Assembly (NCBI RefSeq): GCF_040530035.1
Contig: NZ_JBEWCD010000002.1
Span: 1,550,001 to 1,614,000 of the forward strand
Origin: Roseibium sp. HPY-6
GTDB taxonomy: Bacteria > Pseudomonadota > Alphaproteobacteria > Rhizobiales > Stappiaceae
Direction of reading: 5' to 3'
Length of the DNA stretch: 64,000 bases
Shown here: positions 18,066-27,435 of the stretch, piece by piece
Numbering within the stretch: the first letter of the stretch is position 1
Layout: every line of letters begins with the position of its first letter
Notes under the pieces: model-generated
Databases searched by the model: none
Seen by the model: the letters and a program-made list of their open reading frames with translations, nothing else
What the model was told of the DNA's origin: nothing
Program-made: the position numbers and the translations under genes

Positions 18066-21000
18066 ATGGGAATCCGGGGCAATGCAGACGGCTGGATGCC
18101 GCAAAATTATGCAGAAGATGAAATACTGGGCAGGGCCGTCGCGGTGACTGCCCGTCAACGCATATTGCCCATTCGCCGACAGTACAACAAATGGGTCAAT
18201 AACCAGACACTCGAGGATTACGCGCTTCGCTTCACGGCGAAAGGGGCGAGACGATTCTCCTCACGCGCAATCTCGCAAACGGCAATCGGTGCGATTTCCT
18301 TTCTGGCTCTGGAAGCAATCGGCGGAGCCATCACGCTGTCTCATGGCACAGCAAATGCCTTTGTCGCCATCCTGGTCGGCAGCCTTGTGCTCCTGATTGT
18401 CGGTCTGCCGATCAGCCGCTATGCCATGCGTTATGGCGTTGACATTGATCTTCTGACCCGGGGGGCCGGGTTCGGATATATCGGCTCGACCATTACATCG
18501 CTGATTTATGCCAGTTTCACCTTCATCCTGTTTGCCATCGAAGCCTCGATCATGTCGAGCGCGCTGGAGTTTGCCTTTGGCCTGCCGCTGTGGCTCGGCT
18601 ACATCATAAGCGCGGTCGCCGTCATTCCGCTCGTGACGCACGGCATCACATGGATCAGCCGTTTCCAGATCGCAACGCAGCCGTTCTGGATCATCTTGAA
18701 CATCCTGCCCTTCATGTTCATTGCCTTTACCGATTGGCAGGCGGTTGGCCAGTGGCTGACATTTGCCGGGATCGATCCGGCCACAAATGCGCCAAGAACG
18801 GCCCCGGGCGGATGGGACAGCATCAATCTGATAAGCTTCGGAGCTGCGACAGCCGTCATTCTCGCCCTGATGGCTCAGATCGGTGAGCAAGTGGATTTCC
18901 TGCGCTTCCTGCCGGCGGAAGACTTCGCCCGCCGGCGGCATCGTCTCGCGTTGTTCCTGGCCGGTCCCGGCTGGGTGATCCTTGGGGCACCGAAGATGAT
19001 CGCCGGGTCTTTTCTGGCGGTCCTGGTGCTGTCTCATGGCGTTCCGGTTGAACATGCCGATGAGCCTTCGCGCATGTACGCTGTCGCCTTCGGCTATATG
19101 ATCCCGAATGAAACGGTCGTGCTGCTGCTCATGGCTGCCTTTGTCGTGGTCGCGCAGCTCAAGATCAATGTCATGAATGCCTATGCGGGCTCGCTCGCGT
19201 GGTCGAACTTCTTCTCCCGATTGACGCATTCCCATCCCGGCCGTGTGGTCTGGCTGGTATTTAACGTCGGCATTGCGCTGTTGCTGATGGAACTCGGCAT
19301 TTACAAGCTTCTGGAAGAGACGCTGGGTGTCTTCTCCATCGTCGCCATGGCCTGGCTTTCTGCGATTTCGGCCGATCTTTTCATCAACAAACCCCTTGGT
19401 CTGTCGCCGCCCGGCATCGAGTTCAAGCGGGCGCATTTATACGACATCAATCCGGTCGGCACGGGCGCGATGCTATTGGCAGCCGGTGTCGCCCTGGCAG
19501 CGCATTTCGGTCAGTTCGGCGAAGTGGCAGCCGCGCTCGCAACGTTTCTTGCCATGGCGATAGCCTTCGTGACAGCGCCGCTAATCGCTTTCGCAACCAA
19601 AGGGCGCTACTACCTGGCGCGTAAGCCACGCGTTAGCTGGCAGAGCAAATCGCACATCGCCTGCTCCATTTGCGAGAATCCCTTCGAGCCGGAGGACATG
19701 GCTTACTGTCCGGCATATCAGGCGCCGATCTGTTCGCTCTGCTGCTCGCTTGATGCCCGGTGCCACGACTCCTGCAAACCAAAGGCCCGCGTTTCCTTTC
19801 AAATAGCAAGCGTTGCCTCCCTTTTCCTGCCCGAAAGGGTGCTCGCCTACTTCCGGTCCCGTCTGGGCCGGTATGCGCTGGTGTCGGTTTTCACGATCAC
19901 CGGCATTGGCGTTGTGCTCTGGGTCATCTACGCCCAGGCGGCAAGCCGTTTTGGCGATCCCACAGGCATCATCGCGCAAACCGTGACGCTGATCTTTTTC
20001 GTCTTCACGATTGTCGCGGGCATTGCCAGCTGGTTCCTCGTGCTCGCTCATGATACGCGCCAGGTCGCCGAGGAAGAATCCGCCCGGCAGAACGCTTTGC
20101 TTCAAAAGGAAATCGACGCGCATGGCGTGACGGACGCTGCTCTGCAGAAGGCGAAAGAGGATGCGGAAGCGGCCAACCTTGCCAAAAGCCGGTACGTCGT
20201 CGGTCTCAGTCACGAGCTCAGAACGCCGCTGAACGCTGTGCTGGGGTATGCGCAGGTTCTTGAACGCGACGAAACTGTGCCTGTGGCGCGCAGACCGGCG
20301 GTCAGCACCATCCGGCGCAGCGCCGAGCATCTGTCTGGTTTGATTGACGGGCTTTTGGACATCTCGCGGATCGAGGCCGGGCGGCTGCAGATCTATTCCA
20401 ACGAAATCAACATTCACGAGTTTCTTGATCAGATCGTCGACATGTTCAAGATGCAGGCAAGTGCGAAGGGGCTTGGCTTTAACTTTGAAAAAGTCGCCAA
20501 TCTGCCTGTATTCGTGCGCACCGACGAAAAGCGCCTGCGCCAGATCCTCGTCAATCTCCTGTCCAATGCGATCAAATTCACCGATACCGGCAATGTGTCG
20601 TTTCGCGTCGGGTACCGGTCACAGGTCGCCAGATTCGTCGTTGCGGATACCGGCCCCGGCATCGCACTTGAGGAACAGGTCAAGGTGTTTGAGCCTTTCG
20701 GGCGGAGCAAGGCGGCAAGCACCCGTGCCGCGCCTGGTCTTGGCCTTGGTCTGACTATCACCAAGCTCCTGACGGAAACAATGGGCGGCGCTATTGCGCT
20801 TTCGAGCGAGCCGGGCAACGGCGCGTCTTTCGAGGTCAGGCTCATGCTGGCTGCGGTCGATCGACCAATTGATGTCGTGCGCTTGGAGCGCCAGGTGAGG
20901 GGATACCAAGGGCCGCGCAAAACAATCGCAGTGATCGATGACAATCCTGATCACCGCGGGCTTGTCAGGGATATCCTCAAGCCCATCGGCTTCACCATTT

Positions 21001-21533
21001 TGGAAGCTGAAAACGGCGACCACTGCTTGTCCGGTGTCTGTGACCTGAAGCCGGATCTGTACCTGATTGACGTTCTGATGCCGGGAATGAACGGCTGGCA
21101 ACTAGCCGAAGCCCTTCGCCGGAAGGACGAACAGGCGCCGATAATAATGCTGTCGGCAAACATTGGCGACCACGCTTTGCGTCCCGACGGACCCGCGCTC
21201 CACGATGCAACGCTCGCCAAACCGTTCGATATCGGCCAGCTGCTGGACCTTTTGCAAAAACACATGGGGCTAAGCTGGACTGAGACACAGCAAACGGAGG
21301 AGCCTGCAAAAACGAGCGCCGACCGGTTGCAGTCACCGGGCGCCAAGCATGTCGCGGATCTGATTTCACTTGCGGAAATCGGTTACGTTGAAGGTATTGA
21401 AGCCAAACTCGCAGAACTCGCGGACGCACCGGAGAACAAGCCGCTCGTCGACACTTTGCACGGACACCTCAACCGGTTCGATTTCGATGCCTACCGGGAC
21501 GTATTGAACGAATTGGAACCTCATGACGGATGA
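18066..21533 (+). CDS. NCS1-type transporter fused to hybrid histidine kinase and receiver (transporter-sensor)
   Basis: This large membrane protein has about 1155 residues. Domains in order (numbered from ATG 18066): an N-terminal NCS1/cytosine-permease-like domain with about 12 helices (about 40-500); a Cys-rich segment with eight Cys at 533-570 (CSIC, ICSLCC and ARCHDSC), probably metal-binding; two further helices; a coiled linker; a HisKA domain with His716 in GLSHELRTPLNAV; an ATPase domain with NLLSNAIKF and DTGPGI; and a receiver with Asp1002 (YLIDVLMPG). A roughly 90-residue tail of unknown fold ends the protein. Divergence from urtA and the coupled LuxR regulator suggest it senses urea or a nucleobase while or instead of transporting it. 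The start is uncertain; ATG 18096 is also possible. Confidence 0.88.
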   Translation: MGIRGNADGWMPQNYAEDEILGRAVAVTARQRILPIRRQYNKWVNNQTLEDYALRFTAKGARRFSSRAISQTAIGAISFLALEAIGGAITLSHGTANAFVAILVGSLVLLIVGLPISRYAMRYGVDIDLLTRGAGFGYIGSTITSLIYASFTFILFAIEASIMSSALEFAFGLPLWLGYIISAVAVIPLVTHGITWISRFQIATQPFWIILNILPFMFIAFTDWQAVGQWLTFAGIDPATNAPRTAPGGWDSINLISFGAATAVILALMAQIGEQVDFLRFLPAEDFARRRHRLALFLAGPGWVILGAPKMIAGSFLAVLVLSHGVPVEHADEPSRMYAVAFGYMIPNETVVLLLMAAFVVVAQLKINVMNAYAGSLAWSNFFSRLTHSHPGRVVWLVFNVGIALLLMELGIYKLLEETLGVFSIVAMAWLSAISADLFINKPLGLSPPGIEFKRAHLYDINPVGTGAMLLAAGVALAAHFGQFGEVAAALATFLAMAIAFVTAPLIAFATKGRYYLARKPRVSWQSKSHIACSICENPFEPEDMAYCPAYQAPICSLCCSLDARCHDSCKPKARVSFQIASVASLFLPERVLAYFRSRLGRYALVSVFTITGIGVVLWVIYAQAASRFGDPTGIIAQTVTLIFFVFTIVAGIASWFLVLAHDTRQVAEEESARQNALLQKEIDAHGVTDAALQKAKEDAEAANLAKSRYVVGLSHELRTPLNAVLGYAQVLERDETVPVARRPAVSTIRRSAEHLSGLIDGLLDISRIEAGRLQIYSNEINIHEFLDQIVDMFKMQASAKGLGFNFEKVANLPVFVRTDEKRLRQILVNLLSNAIKFTDTGNVSFRVGYRSQVARFVVADTGPGIALEEQVKVFEPFGRSKAASTRAAPGLGLGLTITKLLTETMGGAIALSSEPGNGASFEVRLMLAAVDRPIDVVRLERQVRGYQGPRKTIAVIDDNPDHRGLVRDILKPIGFTILEAENGDHCLSGVCDLKPDLYLIDVLMPGMNGWQLAEALRRKDEQAPIIMLSANIGDHALRPDGPALHDATLAKPFDIGQLLDLLQKHMGLSWTETQQTEEPAKTSADRLQSPGAKHVADLISLAEIGYVEGIEAKLAELADAPENKPLVDTLHGHLNRFDFDAYRDVLNELEPHDG

Positions 21534-22437
21534 TCGCCGCGATACGGTCCTGGTGGTGGATGACAGTCCGGAGACCCTTGGCTTCGTGACCGAAGCCCTG
21601 AAGAAGACCGGTGTTGCCGTTCTTGTGGCAACCAGCGGCGAGGCCGCTCTGACGATTTGCGATAAGGTGAGCCCTGATACGATCCTGATGGATGCGGTCA
21701 TGCCGGGGCTCGACGGCTTCGAAACCTGCCGGCGGATCAAGGAAAACGCGGCTTTGCAGCACGTTCCGGTGATCTTCATGACCGGGCTCTCCGAAACGGA
21801 GCATATCGTCAAAGCGCTGGAATCAGGCGGTGTCGACTTTCTGACGAAGCCAATAGATGTTGACGAGCTGAAGGCACGCATCAAGGTCCATCTGAAGAAC
21901 GCCCGCTCCGTGCAAAGCGCGCATGTGGCGCTCGATGCGGCGGGTCGGCACCTCGTTGCGGTGACATCCGAAGGTGGCGTCCTCTGGTCGACGCCGCAGA
22001 TCCACTCTTTGCTCGAGCGGACCGGCAATGCGGAGGAAAGCCTCCTGCAATTAGGTCGTGCACTCGGGGATTGGCTCGAAACGGCAGAACCGTCAGGCCT
22101 TTATCACAAGAGTTTCATGCTCGGACTGTCGGAAAACCTCGCCGTGCAACTCCACCCGCTCGGGCGGGTCGGGCCGGATGAAAACCTGTTCCGCGTGACG
22201 GCAGAGGATGAAGCCGGTCAGGTCAAGGCCCTGCAGGAGCGGTTCACGCTAACCCAACGCGAGGCGGAAGTGCTGATCTGGATTGCGAAAGGCAAATCGA
22301 ACAAGGACATTGGCGAGATCCTTGGCTTGTCGCCGCGCACCGTCAACAAGCACCTGGAGCAGATCTTCATAAAGCTCGGCGTTGAAAATCGCGCTTCGGC
22401 GGCGGTTCGGGCCGCCGAAATCATCTACGCCCTATAA
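21523..22437 (+). CDS. LuxR/FixJ-type response regulator
   Basis: This 304-residue regulator has a receiver domain (DDSPETLG; phosphoacceptor Asp57 in ILMDAVMPGLDG; Lys in FLTKPID), a middle segment of about 100 residues that I do not recognise, and a C-terminal LuxR-type helix-turn-helix (LTQREAEVLIWIAKGKSNKDIGEILGLS, RTVNKHLEQIF). It overlaps the preceding kinase gene by 11 bases, so it is almost certainly the kinase's output partner. Probable targets are the divergent urt operon and its own operon. The middle segment may be a small sensory or dimerisation domain. Confidence 0.9.
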   Translation: MTDDRRDTVLVVDDSPETLGFVTEALKKTGVAVLVATSGEAALTICDKVSPDTILMDAVMPGLDGFETCRRIKENAALQHVPVIFMTGLSETEHIVKALESGGVDFLTKPIDVDELKARIKVHLKNARSVQSAHVALDAAGRHLVAVTSEGGVLWSTPQIHSLLERTGNAEESLLQLGRALGDWLETAEPSGLYHKSFMLGLSENLAVQLHPLGRVGPDENLFRVTAEDEAGQVKALQERFTLTQREAEVLIWIAKGKSNKDIGEILGLSPRTVNKHLEQIFIKLGVENRASAAVRAAEIIYAL

Positions 22438-22536
22438 GGCGGAGAAGTTGCACCGGCCTTGCTCCTTTTCTTTTGGCACCTGAACCCTAGTTGCATCGTT
22501 GTTACGAAGTTTTAATGCAAACCGTTCGCAACAAGC

Positions 22537-22566
22537 TTGACAGTTGCAAATGATTTGCAATACGAA
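22537..22566 (+). promoter_or_regulatory. predicted promoter of sitABCD
   Basis: TTGACA (22537-22542) and TACGAA (22561-22566) are separated by 18 bases, 37 bases upstream of the sitA start codon. This is close to the housekeeping sigma consensus. The spacer is filled by a perfect inverted repeat, so repressor binding would block the polymerase. Confidence 0.6.
22544..22560. promoter_or_regulatory. Mur/Fur-type operator (perfect 17-bp inverted repeat)
   Basis: TTGCAAATGATTTGCAA is an 8-1-8 perfect inverted repeat located exactly between the predicted -35 and -10 elements. TGCAAAT-type palindromes are known Mur (manganese-responsive Fur homolog) targets upstream of sitA in rhizobia. A further half-site (AATTGCAA) follows at 22565-22572. 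The likely action is repression by Mur when manganese is sufficient. Confidence 0.7.
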
Positions 22567-22602
22567 TTGCAAAAGTGAAGGCTGGTTTTTCAGGAGACCC
22601 GA

Positions 22603-23505
22603 ATGCTCAAGAAACTTGGTATGGCCGCGTCAATGACGGCGCTTTTGCCTGTTTTTGCTCAAGGCGCTTTGGCTGAAGACAAGATGAAGGTCGTGACAAC
22701 CTTCACCGTGATTGCCGACATTGCGAGCAATGTTGCCGGTGAGGCGGCAGAGGTGGTCTCGGTCACCAAGCCTGGTGCTGAAATTCACGGCTACCAGCCG
22801 ACGCCCCAGGATATCGTGCGCGCATCCGATGCCGATCTTATCCTGTGGAATGGCATGAACCTCGAACTCTGGTTTGAGCAATTCCTCTCCAATCTCGGCG
22901 ATGTGCCGGCCGCCACGCTGACCGACGGCATCGACCCGATCGCCATCAGATCCGGATCGTATGAAGGCAAACCGAACCCGCACGCCTGGATGGGTCTCGA
23001 CAATGCGTTGATTTACATAGACAATATCGTTGCGGCGTTTTCCGCCCAGGACACGGCCAACGCTGAGATCTATAAGAAGAACGCAGAGGCCTATAAGGAC
23101 AAGATCCGCGCCACCATCGAACCGTTGCGGCAAGCCGTTGCCGAGATCCCCGAGGAACAGCGCTGGCTCGTTACCTGTGAAGGAGCCTTCAGTTATCTCG
23201 CCCGCGACTTCGGCATGAAGGAGCTGTACCTGTGGCCGATGAACGCCGATCAGGTCGGGACACCGCAGCAGGTGCGCGCCGTCATTGATGGTGTGCGGGA
23301 AAACGACATCCCGGTTGTCTTCTGCGAAAGTACGGTCAATACGGCACCGGCAAAACAGGTCGCCCGTGAAACAGGTGCAAGCTATGGCGGCGAGCTTTAC
23401 GTGGATTCTTTGAGTGAAGCCGGCGGTAATGTGCCGACATATCTGGATCTGCTGGAAGTGACCGCGAGCACCGTCGCAGAAGGCCTCAAATCCGCTGCTA
23501 ATTGA
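22603..23505 (+). CDS. sitA: manganese/iron ABC transporter substrate-binding protein
   Basis: This 300-residue cluster-9 metal-binding lipoprotein-family protein carries a cleavable signal peptide (to about residue 24, GALAED). Predicted metal ligands are visible: His62 (IHGYQPTPQD), His127 (NPHAWM), Glu193 (CEGAFSYLARDFG) and Asp268 (YVDSLSEAGG). Glu at the third position, where zinc-type proteins have His, favours Mn/Fe over Zn. The loop after His62 is short and lacks the His-rich stretch of ZnuA. It has a good ribosome site (AGGAG, 7 bases). It heads the sitABCD operon. Confidence 0.92.
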   Translation: MLKKLGMAASMTALLPVFAQGALAEDKMKVVTTFTVIADIASNVAGEAAEVVSVTKPGAEIHGYQPTPQDIVRASDADLILWNGMNLELWFEQFLSNLGDVPAATLTDGIDPIAIRSGSYEGKPNPHAWMGLDNALIYIDNIVAAFSAQDTANAEIYKKNAEAYKDKIRATIEPLRQAVAEIPEEQRWLVTCEGAFSYLARDFGMKELYLWPMNADQVGTPQQVRAVIDGVRENDIPVVFCESTVNTAPAKQVARETGASYGGELYVDSLSEAGGNVPTYLDLLEVTASTVAEGLKSAAN

Positions 23506-23519
23506 GGAAGTCTCCGGAG

Positions 23520-23541
23520 CCCGCCGGCACATGCCGGCGGG
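23520..23541 (+). terminator. hairpin with short T-rich tail between sitA and sitB
   Basis: CCCGCCGGCA and TGCCGGCGGG form a 10-bp stem with a 2-base loop, followed by TTTGAATTTGTT. It lies 15 bases after the sitA stop and 46 bases before sitB. It fits a leaky intrinsic terminator that raises sitA expression relative to the rest of the operon. Confidence 0.7.
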
Positions 23542-23587
23542 TTTGAATTTGTTCTGTCTTGAATAGTGCTCTTTAATGGAGTGAGCT

Positions 23588-24487
23588 TTGCTGCAAATCG
23601 TCAGGGACCCGGAGATGGATGCGACCGTGACCGCGGATACCGGTGGACTTTCCGCCGAGGATGTCACCGTCACCTACCGGAACGGTCACACGGCGCTGTG
23701 GAACGCCAGCTTTGCCATCCCCCGCGGCACGGTCACTGCGCTGGTGGGTGTAAACGGGGCAGGCAAGTCAACCCTCTTCAAGGCGATTATGGGCTTTGTT
23801 CCCGCCGCATACGGCACGATCCGGATCCTTGACCGTTCTGTTAAGGAAGCCCTTCGCGATAACCTCGTTTCTTATGTTCCGCAGTCCGAAGAAGTCGATT
23901 GGTCATTCCCGGTCCTCGTTGAGGACGTCGTGATGATGGGCCGCTACGGCCACATGGGGTTTCTGCGCCGGCCGAAACCCGCCGACCACGAGGCGGTGGG
24001 TCTCGCACTGGAACGCGTCAACATGCAGGACTTTCGCCATCGTCAGATCGGCGAATTGTCCGGTGGCCAACGCAAACGCGTTTTCCTCGCCCGCGCCCTG
24101 GCACAGGATGGACAGGTCATTCTGCTCGACGAACCCTTCACAGGTGTTGACGTCAAGACGGAAGAGCAGATCGTGTCACTGCTCAGGGAGCTTCGGGACG
24201 AAGGCAGGGTGATGCTGGTGTCGACCCATAATCTGGGTTCAGTGCCAGAGTTTTGCGACCGCACGGTTCTGGTGAAGGGAACGGTTCTGGCCTATGGCCC
24301 GACACAGGCAATCTTCACGCGTGAGAATCTTGAGCAGGCTTTTGGTGGCGTTTTACGTCACTTCACCATTTCCGACGAAACGCTGCATACGGATGGAGAC
24401 CAGCGCAAGGTAACAATCCTGACGGACGACGAGCGCCCCTTTGTCCAGTATGGCGACAAGGTTCAGACCACCGAGGGCGGCCAGTAA
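23588..24487 (+). CDS. sitB: manganese/iron ABC transporter ATP-binding protein
   Basis: This 299-residue ATPase has Walker [14 protein letters not shown], signature [18 protein letters not shown], Walker [13 protein letters not shown] and the H-loop residue in STHNLGSV. The segment [15 protein letters not shown] with [13 protein letters not shown] is characteristic of the Mn/Fe SitB/MntB group. The TTG start at 23588 is chosen because GGAG sits 6 bases upstream; the ATG at 23615 lacks a usable site. It overlaps the sitC start by one base (TAATG). Confidence 0.92.
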   Translation: MLQIVRDPEMDATVTADTGGLSAEDVTVTYRNGHTALWNASFAIPRGTVTALVGVNGAGKSTLFKAIMGFVPAAYGTIRILDRSVKEALRDNLVSYVPQSEEVDWSFPVLVEDVVMMGRYGHMGFLRRPKPADHEAVGLALERVNMQDFRHRQIGELSGGQRKRVFLARALAQDGQVILLDEPFTGVDVKTEEQIVSLLRELRDEGRVMLVSTHNLGSVPEFCDRTVLVKGTVLAYGPTQAIFTRENLEQAFGGVLRHFTISDETLHTDGDQRKVTILTDDERPFVQYGDKVQTTEGGQ

Positions 24488-25380
24488 TGGATCTGCTGCT
24501 GGAGCCGTTTTCCTACAACTACATGGTCAACGCCATGTGGGTATCGGCTCTGGTTGGCGGCGTTTGCGCCTTTCTGTCGGCCTATCTGATGCTGAAAGGC
24601 TGGTCCCTCATCGGTGACGCCCTGTCCCACTCGGTCGTTCCGGGTGTTGCCGGTGCCTACATTCTTGGCCTCCCGTTTTCGCTCGGTGCCTTCCTTGCCG
24701 GAGGTCTGGCGGCCGGCGCGATGCTGTTTTTGTCGGAACGGTCCGGTCTGAAGGCCGATGTCATTATCGGTCTGATCTTCACCTCTTTCTTCGGGCTCGG
24801 ACTTTTCATTGTGTCGGTCAATCCGATGTCGGTCTCAATCCAGACCATCACCATGGGCAACATTCTGGCGATCACGCCCGAGGACACGTTTCAGCTGGCC
24901 GTCATAGGGTTTGTTTCGCTCGCGGTGCTGCTCGCGAAGTGGAAAGACCTGATGGTCACTTTCTTCGACGAAAATCACGCACGCTCCATTGGTTTGAAAC
25001 CCACGGCTCTCAAGGCCGTGTTTTTCGTACTTTTGTCGGCGTGTGTCGTCGCAGCGATGCAGACCGTCGGCGCATTTCTGGTCATCGCGATGGTCGTCAC
25101 ACCGGGCGCAACGGCCTATCTTCTGTGCGACCGTTTCCCGAGGCTTATCGCGCTCTCGGTCGCCATCGGGGCTTTAACGAGTTTCACAGGCGCTTATGTC
25201 AGCTATTTTCTGGATGGGGCAACGGGGGGCATCATCGTCACGCTCCAGACGCTCATCTTCCTGATCGCCTTTCTGTTCGCACCCAAACACGGGCTTCTGG
25301 CTGCCAGGCGCAAGGCCGCTGCTGCTTTGCGTAACGGCGGGCGTGACGCAGCTGCGGCAAAGAGCGGAGAGGCAGTCTGA
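24487..25380 (+). CDS. sitC: manganese/iron ABC transporter permease SitC
   Basis: This 297-residue ABC-3 family permease has about eight transmembrane helices. It contains MLKGWSLIGDALSHSVVPGVAGAYI and, near the middle, the sequence DENHARSIGLKP that contacts the ATPase. It ends with an Ala/Arg-rich cytoplasmic tail. It overlaps sitD by one base (TGATG). The two similar permeases SitC and SitD probably form a heterodimeric channel. Confidence 0.93.
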   Translation: MDLLLEPFSYNYMVNAMWVSALVGGVCAFLSAYLMLKGWSLIGDALSHSVVPGVAGAYILGLPFSLGAFLAGGLAAGAMLFLSERSGLKADVIIGLIFTSFFGLGLFIVSVNPMSVSIQTITMGNILAITPEDTFQLAVIGFVSLAVLLAKWKDLMVTFFDENHARSIGLKPTALKAVFFVLLSACVVAAMQTVGAFLVIAMVVTPGATAYLLCDRFPRLIALSVAIGALTSFTGAYVSYFLDGATGGIIVTLQTLIFLIAFLFAPKHGLLAARRKAAAALRNGGRDAAAAKSGEAV

Positions 25381-26243
25381 TGGACGTTGAGACGCTTTTG
25401 CTGCCCTTCAGGTTTCCGTTCATGCAGAACGCCTTCCTGATCTGCATCATCGTGTCTGTACCCACGGCGCTTTTGTCCTGTTTTCTGGTAATGAAAGGCT
25501 GGGCGTTGATGGGCGATGCGGTCAGCCATGCGATCCTTCCAGGGATCGTGGTTGCGTATATTCTCGGCATCCCGCTTCTGATCGGTGCTTTTGCGGCCGG
25601 AATGATCTGCGCACTGGCGACGGGTTACCTTGCCGGAAACAGCCGAGTGAAGCAGGACACGGTCATGGGCGTGGTGTTTTCCGGCATGTTTGGTCTTGGC
25701 ATCGTGCTCTACGTGGCGGTCGAGACAAATGCCCATCTGGACCACATCCTTTTCGGCAACATGCTCGGTGTCGGTTCGCAGGATTTGCTGACGGCGGGCA
25801 TTATCGCGCTGATCGTCGGTTTAGGGCTGATACTGAAATGGAAAGACCTGGTACTGCACAGTTTCGATGCCGCACAGGCCAAGGCATCGGGCCTTCCCGT
25901 TAATCTGCTTCACTACGGACTTCTGGCCGCGCTGTCGCTGACCATTGTTGCGACTTTGTCGGCGGCGGGCCTCATCCTGGCCATCGGCCTCCTGATCGCG
26001 CCGGGCGCGATTGCTTTTCTGCTCGTGCGAACGTTCGGGGCGATGCTCTGGGTGTCAGTGATCGTGTGCATGGCTTCGATGCTGGCCGGGACTTATGCCA
26101 GCTTTTATCTCGACAGCGCCCCTGCGCCCACGATCATTTTGATCCTGACTGGCGCATTTCTTCTGGCGCTTGTCAGGCGTCTTGCCGCAACACGCAAAGC
26201 GTCGCTTGATCGCGTATCAGAAAGCAGCAGCAAAGCGGCTTGA
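25380..26243 (+). CDS. sitD: manganese/iron ABC transporter permease SitD
   Basis: This 287-residue ABC-3 permease is paralogous to SitC. It has about eight helices, MKGWALMGDAVSHAILPGIVVAYILG near the N-terminus and a FDAAQAKASGLPVNLLHY coupling loop. It ends the operon; the next 428 bases have no gene and the neighbouring genes change function. Typical length, no anomaly. Confidence 0.93.
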   Translation: MDVETLLLPFRFPFMQNAFLICIIVSVPTALLSCFLVMKGWALMGDAVSHAILPGIVVAYILGIPLLIGAFAAGMICALATGYLAGNSRVKQDTVMGVVFSGMFGLGIVLYVAVETNAHLDHILFGNMLGVGSQDLLTAGIIALIVGLGLILKWKDLVLHSFDAAQAKASGLPVNLLHYGLLAALSLTIVATLSAAGLILAIGLLIAPGAIAFLLVRTFGAMLWVSVIVCMASMLAGTYASFYLDSAPAPTIILILTGAFLLALVRRLAATRKASLDRVSESSSKAA

Positions 26244-26671
26244 CCAGATAACGGATTGTCTGGGTCTTCACGCCGAACCCGGAGGTTCGACGGGAGGCCC
26301 GTTTGGCAATAGCAGCGCTTCGCCGTAAAGTTGAATGGTTGCATTGGCAGGCACGACGATCCCGAACCTTGTCGCGTCATCAAATATTGCGGCACCGGCA
26401 ACAAATCAGATGCCGAGAGTTGCTCGAAAACCGGAAACACCGAAAGCGGCGCAAAAACTGGTTTCCGCAACTGAACTTATGTCCTGGTAAAATCATGCAA
26501 ATACCGCGATGCCCAATTTGAATGGCCGGATGCACTGCGGTCGAACCAATTGAACAATTTCCCCAGTGTTTAGAAACTTGAAAAGACTATCTGCTATCCC
26601 TCAACCAGTGCAGGCACTGCAATCAAAAAGAGTGCGATTGCAAGAGACGAAGACGGGATGGGAGGCTGGTT
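26244..26671. other. 428-base intergenic region, no gene recognised
   Basis: The short frames here, such as 26303-26521 plus, are Arg/His/Lys-rich and look non-coding. A weak 7-bp inverted repeat (CGGAAAC at 26432 and GTTTCCG at 26461) is present, and the region is more AT-rich near 26500-26640. It probably carries the end of the sit transcript and the promoter of the T6SS-associated genes, but I cannot define either. Confidence 0.5.
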
Positions 26672-27376
26672 TTGGGAAAGCAGGCAAACACCAGGGTTTT
26701 TGAGGCCGGGCCACAAGCTGTGGAACCCGATCTCCTGAGCGTCATTGCGCCGCTGGTCAAGGAAACGCCTGTCACGCGCACAACCGGGAAAATCGTGTCG
26801 CAGTACGGGGCCTCCTTCGTGGTTCAATCCGGCGGCAAACCTGTCACCTCTTCCAGAGCTGTGTCTTGTCTCGTTGGGCCGGAAGTCGGCGACATCGTTG
26901 TCCTGATGGACACCGGCGAGGGCGCTTTCATTACGGATGTATTGCGCAGAGAGGCGGAGGCTGCCGGATCGTTGAAGATAGATCTTTCCCGCGCGGATGG
27001 CTCGCCGCAGCAGGCTGTTTTGTCTGCTGGCAGCCTCAAACTGGAGGCAGACGAGAGGCTGGATGCATCGGCGGGCGAGATTGCGTTTCAGTTCAAGAAC
27101 CTGCTCATGAGCGGCGATCAGGTTGCGATGGTCGGGCGGAAACTCGTGACATCAATGCAGGAGATCCTGACGCAGGCGGGCAAGCTTCTTGCGACGTATG
27201 ACATGACTTCAACGCGTGCGCAGCACCGTATCGACAGTGTCACGGAGACTGACCAGCTGAAAGCAGGGTCGATCCAGACGCAGGCGGAAACGGTTGCCAT
27301 CAGTCAGGCAGGGTCGGCGATCGTTGTTGCGAAGGAAGACGTGCGGATGGACGGCAAGCGGATCACCATGGGTTAA
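26672..27376 (+). CDS. DUF3540-type protein, T6SS-associated
   Basis: This 234-residue protein matches the pattern of DUF3540: an N-terminal OB-like beta segment (VTRTTGKIVSQYGASFVVQSGGKP, VGDIVVLMDTGEGAFITDVL) followed by repetitive, helical to beta-solenoid sequence ending VAKEDVRMDGKRITMG. DUF3540 genes accompany PAAR-like and DUF2169 genes in type VI secretion cargo loci; its exact role is unknown, perhaps spike assembly. The TTG start at 26672 has GGGAGG 6-7 bases upstream. It is the first gene of a six-gene set on one strand. Confidence 0.75.
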   Translation: MGKQANTRVFEAGPQAVEPDLLSVIAPLVKETPVTRTTGKIVSQYGASFVVQSGGKPVTSSRAVSCLVGPEVGDIVVLMDTGEGAFITDVLRREAEAAGSLKIDLSRADGSPQQAVLSAGSLKLEADERLDASAGEIAFQFKNLLMSGDQVAMVGRKLVTSMQEILTQAGKLLATYDMTSTRAQHRIDSVTETDQLKAGSIQTQAETVAISQAGSAIVVAKEDVRMDGKRITMG

Positions 27377-27435
27377 GCCATGCAGGTCTTGAGTTTTGCG
27401 TTGATCACCGGCCGTCTGTTTCCAGGATTCCTCGA

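Noticed and set aside
26432..26467. 7-bp inverted repeat in the 428-base gap
   Set aside because: Short stem with a 22-base loop and no T-run; expected by chance at this length.
26303..26521. 72-residue frame between sitD and the DUF3540 gene
   Set aside because: Strongly Arg/His/Lys-biased, no ribosome site, and unlike any protein pattern that I know.
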